From JBIOJM01 sp044450785 (GTDB lineage: Bacteria; Planctomycetota; Planctomycetia; Isosphaerales; Isosphaeraceae): a DNA stretch of 5,678 nt. Below are positions 5,638-5,678 of the stretch, in pieces. The stretch is from NCBI GenBank assembly GCA_044450785.1, contig JBIOJM010000485.1:1-5678 (forward strand), given 5' to 3'. Numbering within the stretch: the stretch's first letter is position 1; each line of letters opens with the position of its first letter. The notes below the pieces were generated by a model that saw only the letters and a list, made by a program, of their open reading frames with translations, had not been told where the DNA came from and ran no database searches. A program made the position numbers and the translations under genes.

Positions 5638-5678
5638 AGCCAAGGCATTCGGTGGCTCGGATCAGACAAGAGATAAAC

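Noticed and set aside
4279..5643. 454-codon open frame on the - strand
   Set aside because: It is fully antisense to the glycosyltransferase, whose motifs are unmistakable; the translation is Arg/Pro/His-rich and has no recognisable fold.

Overview
The window reads as chromosomal DNA of a moderately GC-rich, free-living bacterium. A Planctomycetota-like source is my best guess with moderate confidence. It rests on an unusual IscU-type protein, a YD-repeat protein with a cysteine-rich tail, weak ribosome binding sites, and short interspersed repeats of a kind I associate with such genomes. No rRNA, tRNA, CRISPR array or intact transposase gene is visible. All convincing genes are on the + strand.

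Region 1 (1-2123) is the 3' part of a very large RHS/YD-repeat gene. It enters from outside the window with tandem 21-residue YD repeats, passes through an RHS-associated core (about residues 520-620, counted from the first complete codon), and ends in an 86-residue tail carrying 13 cysteines. Base composition falls sharply near the end of the core (63% GC at 541-600, 37% at 1801-1860, hand-counted). This is the usual sign of an exchangeable C-terminal module in polymorphic toxins. A small 85-codon gene (2280-2537) follows and sits where an immunity gene would be expected.

Between these two genes lies a MITE-like element (2120-2254). It has near-perfect 26-bp inverted ends with CTAG at both outer edges, and it sits exactly at the TAG stop of the RHS gene. 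Removing it in silico, leaving one CTAG, keeps the RHS stop unchanged and places the next ATG only 25 bp downstream. This suggests an ancestral compact two-gene operon later split by the insertion.

Region 2 (2669-3055) encodes a stand-alone IscU/NifU-N-like protein that keeps two of the three cluster-ligand cysteines but has Arg and Ala in place of the first Cys and the conserved Asp. No other Fe-S assembly gene is nearby.

Region 3 (3056-3846) holds an unrecognised 117-codon gene (3283-3636) between two intergenic stretches. These carry oppositely oriented copies of a GATGGACGC-type repeat. A 16-bp imperfect tandem lies just upstream of the next gene.

Region 4 (3847-5637) encodes a GT-B fold, GT4-like glycosyltransferase with an N-terminal TPR-like region, a four-cysteine cluster, and a Pro/Gly/Ala-rich linker made of an in-frame DNA repeat. 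Its last 14 or so codons and stop come from a hairpin-forming repeat. The four genes do not form one obvious pathway. The RHS pair is a candidate contact-dependent or surface module, and the others look like independent genes in an accessory-rich, repeat-rich neighbourhood.
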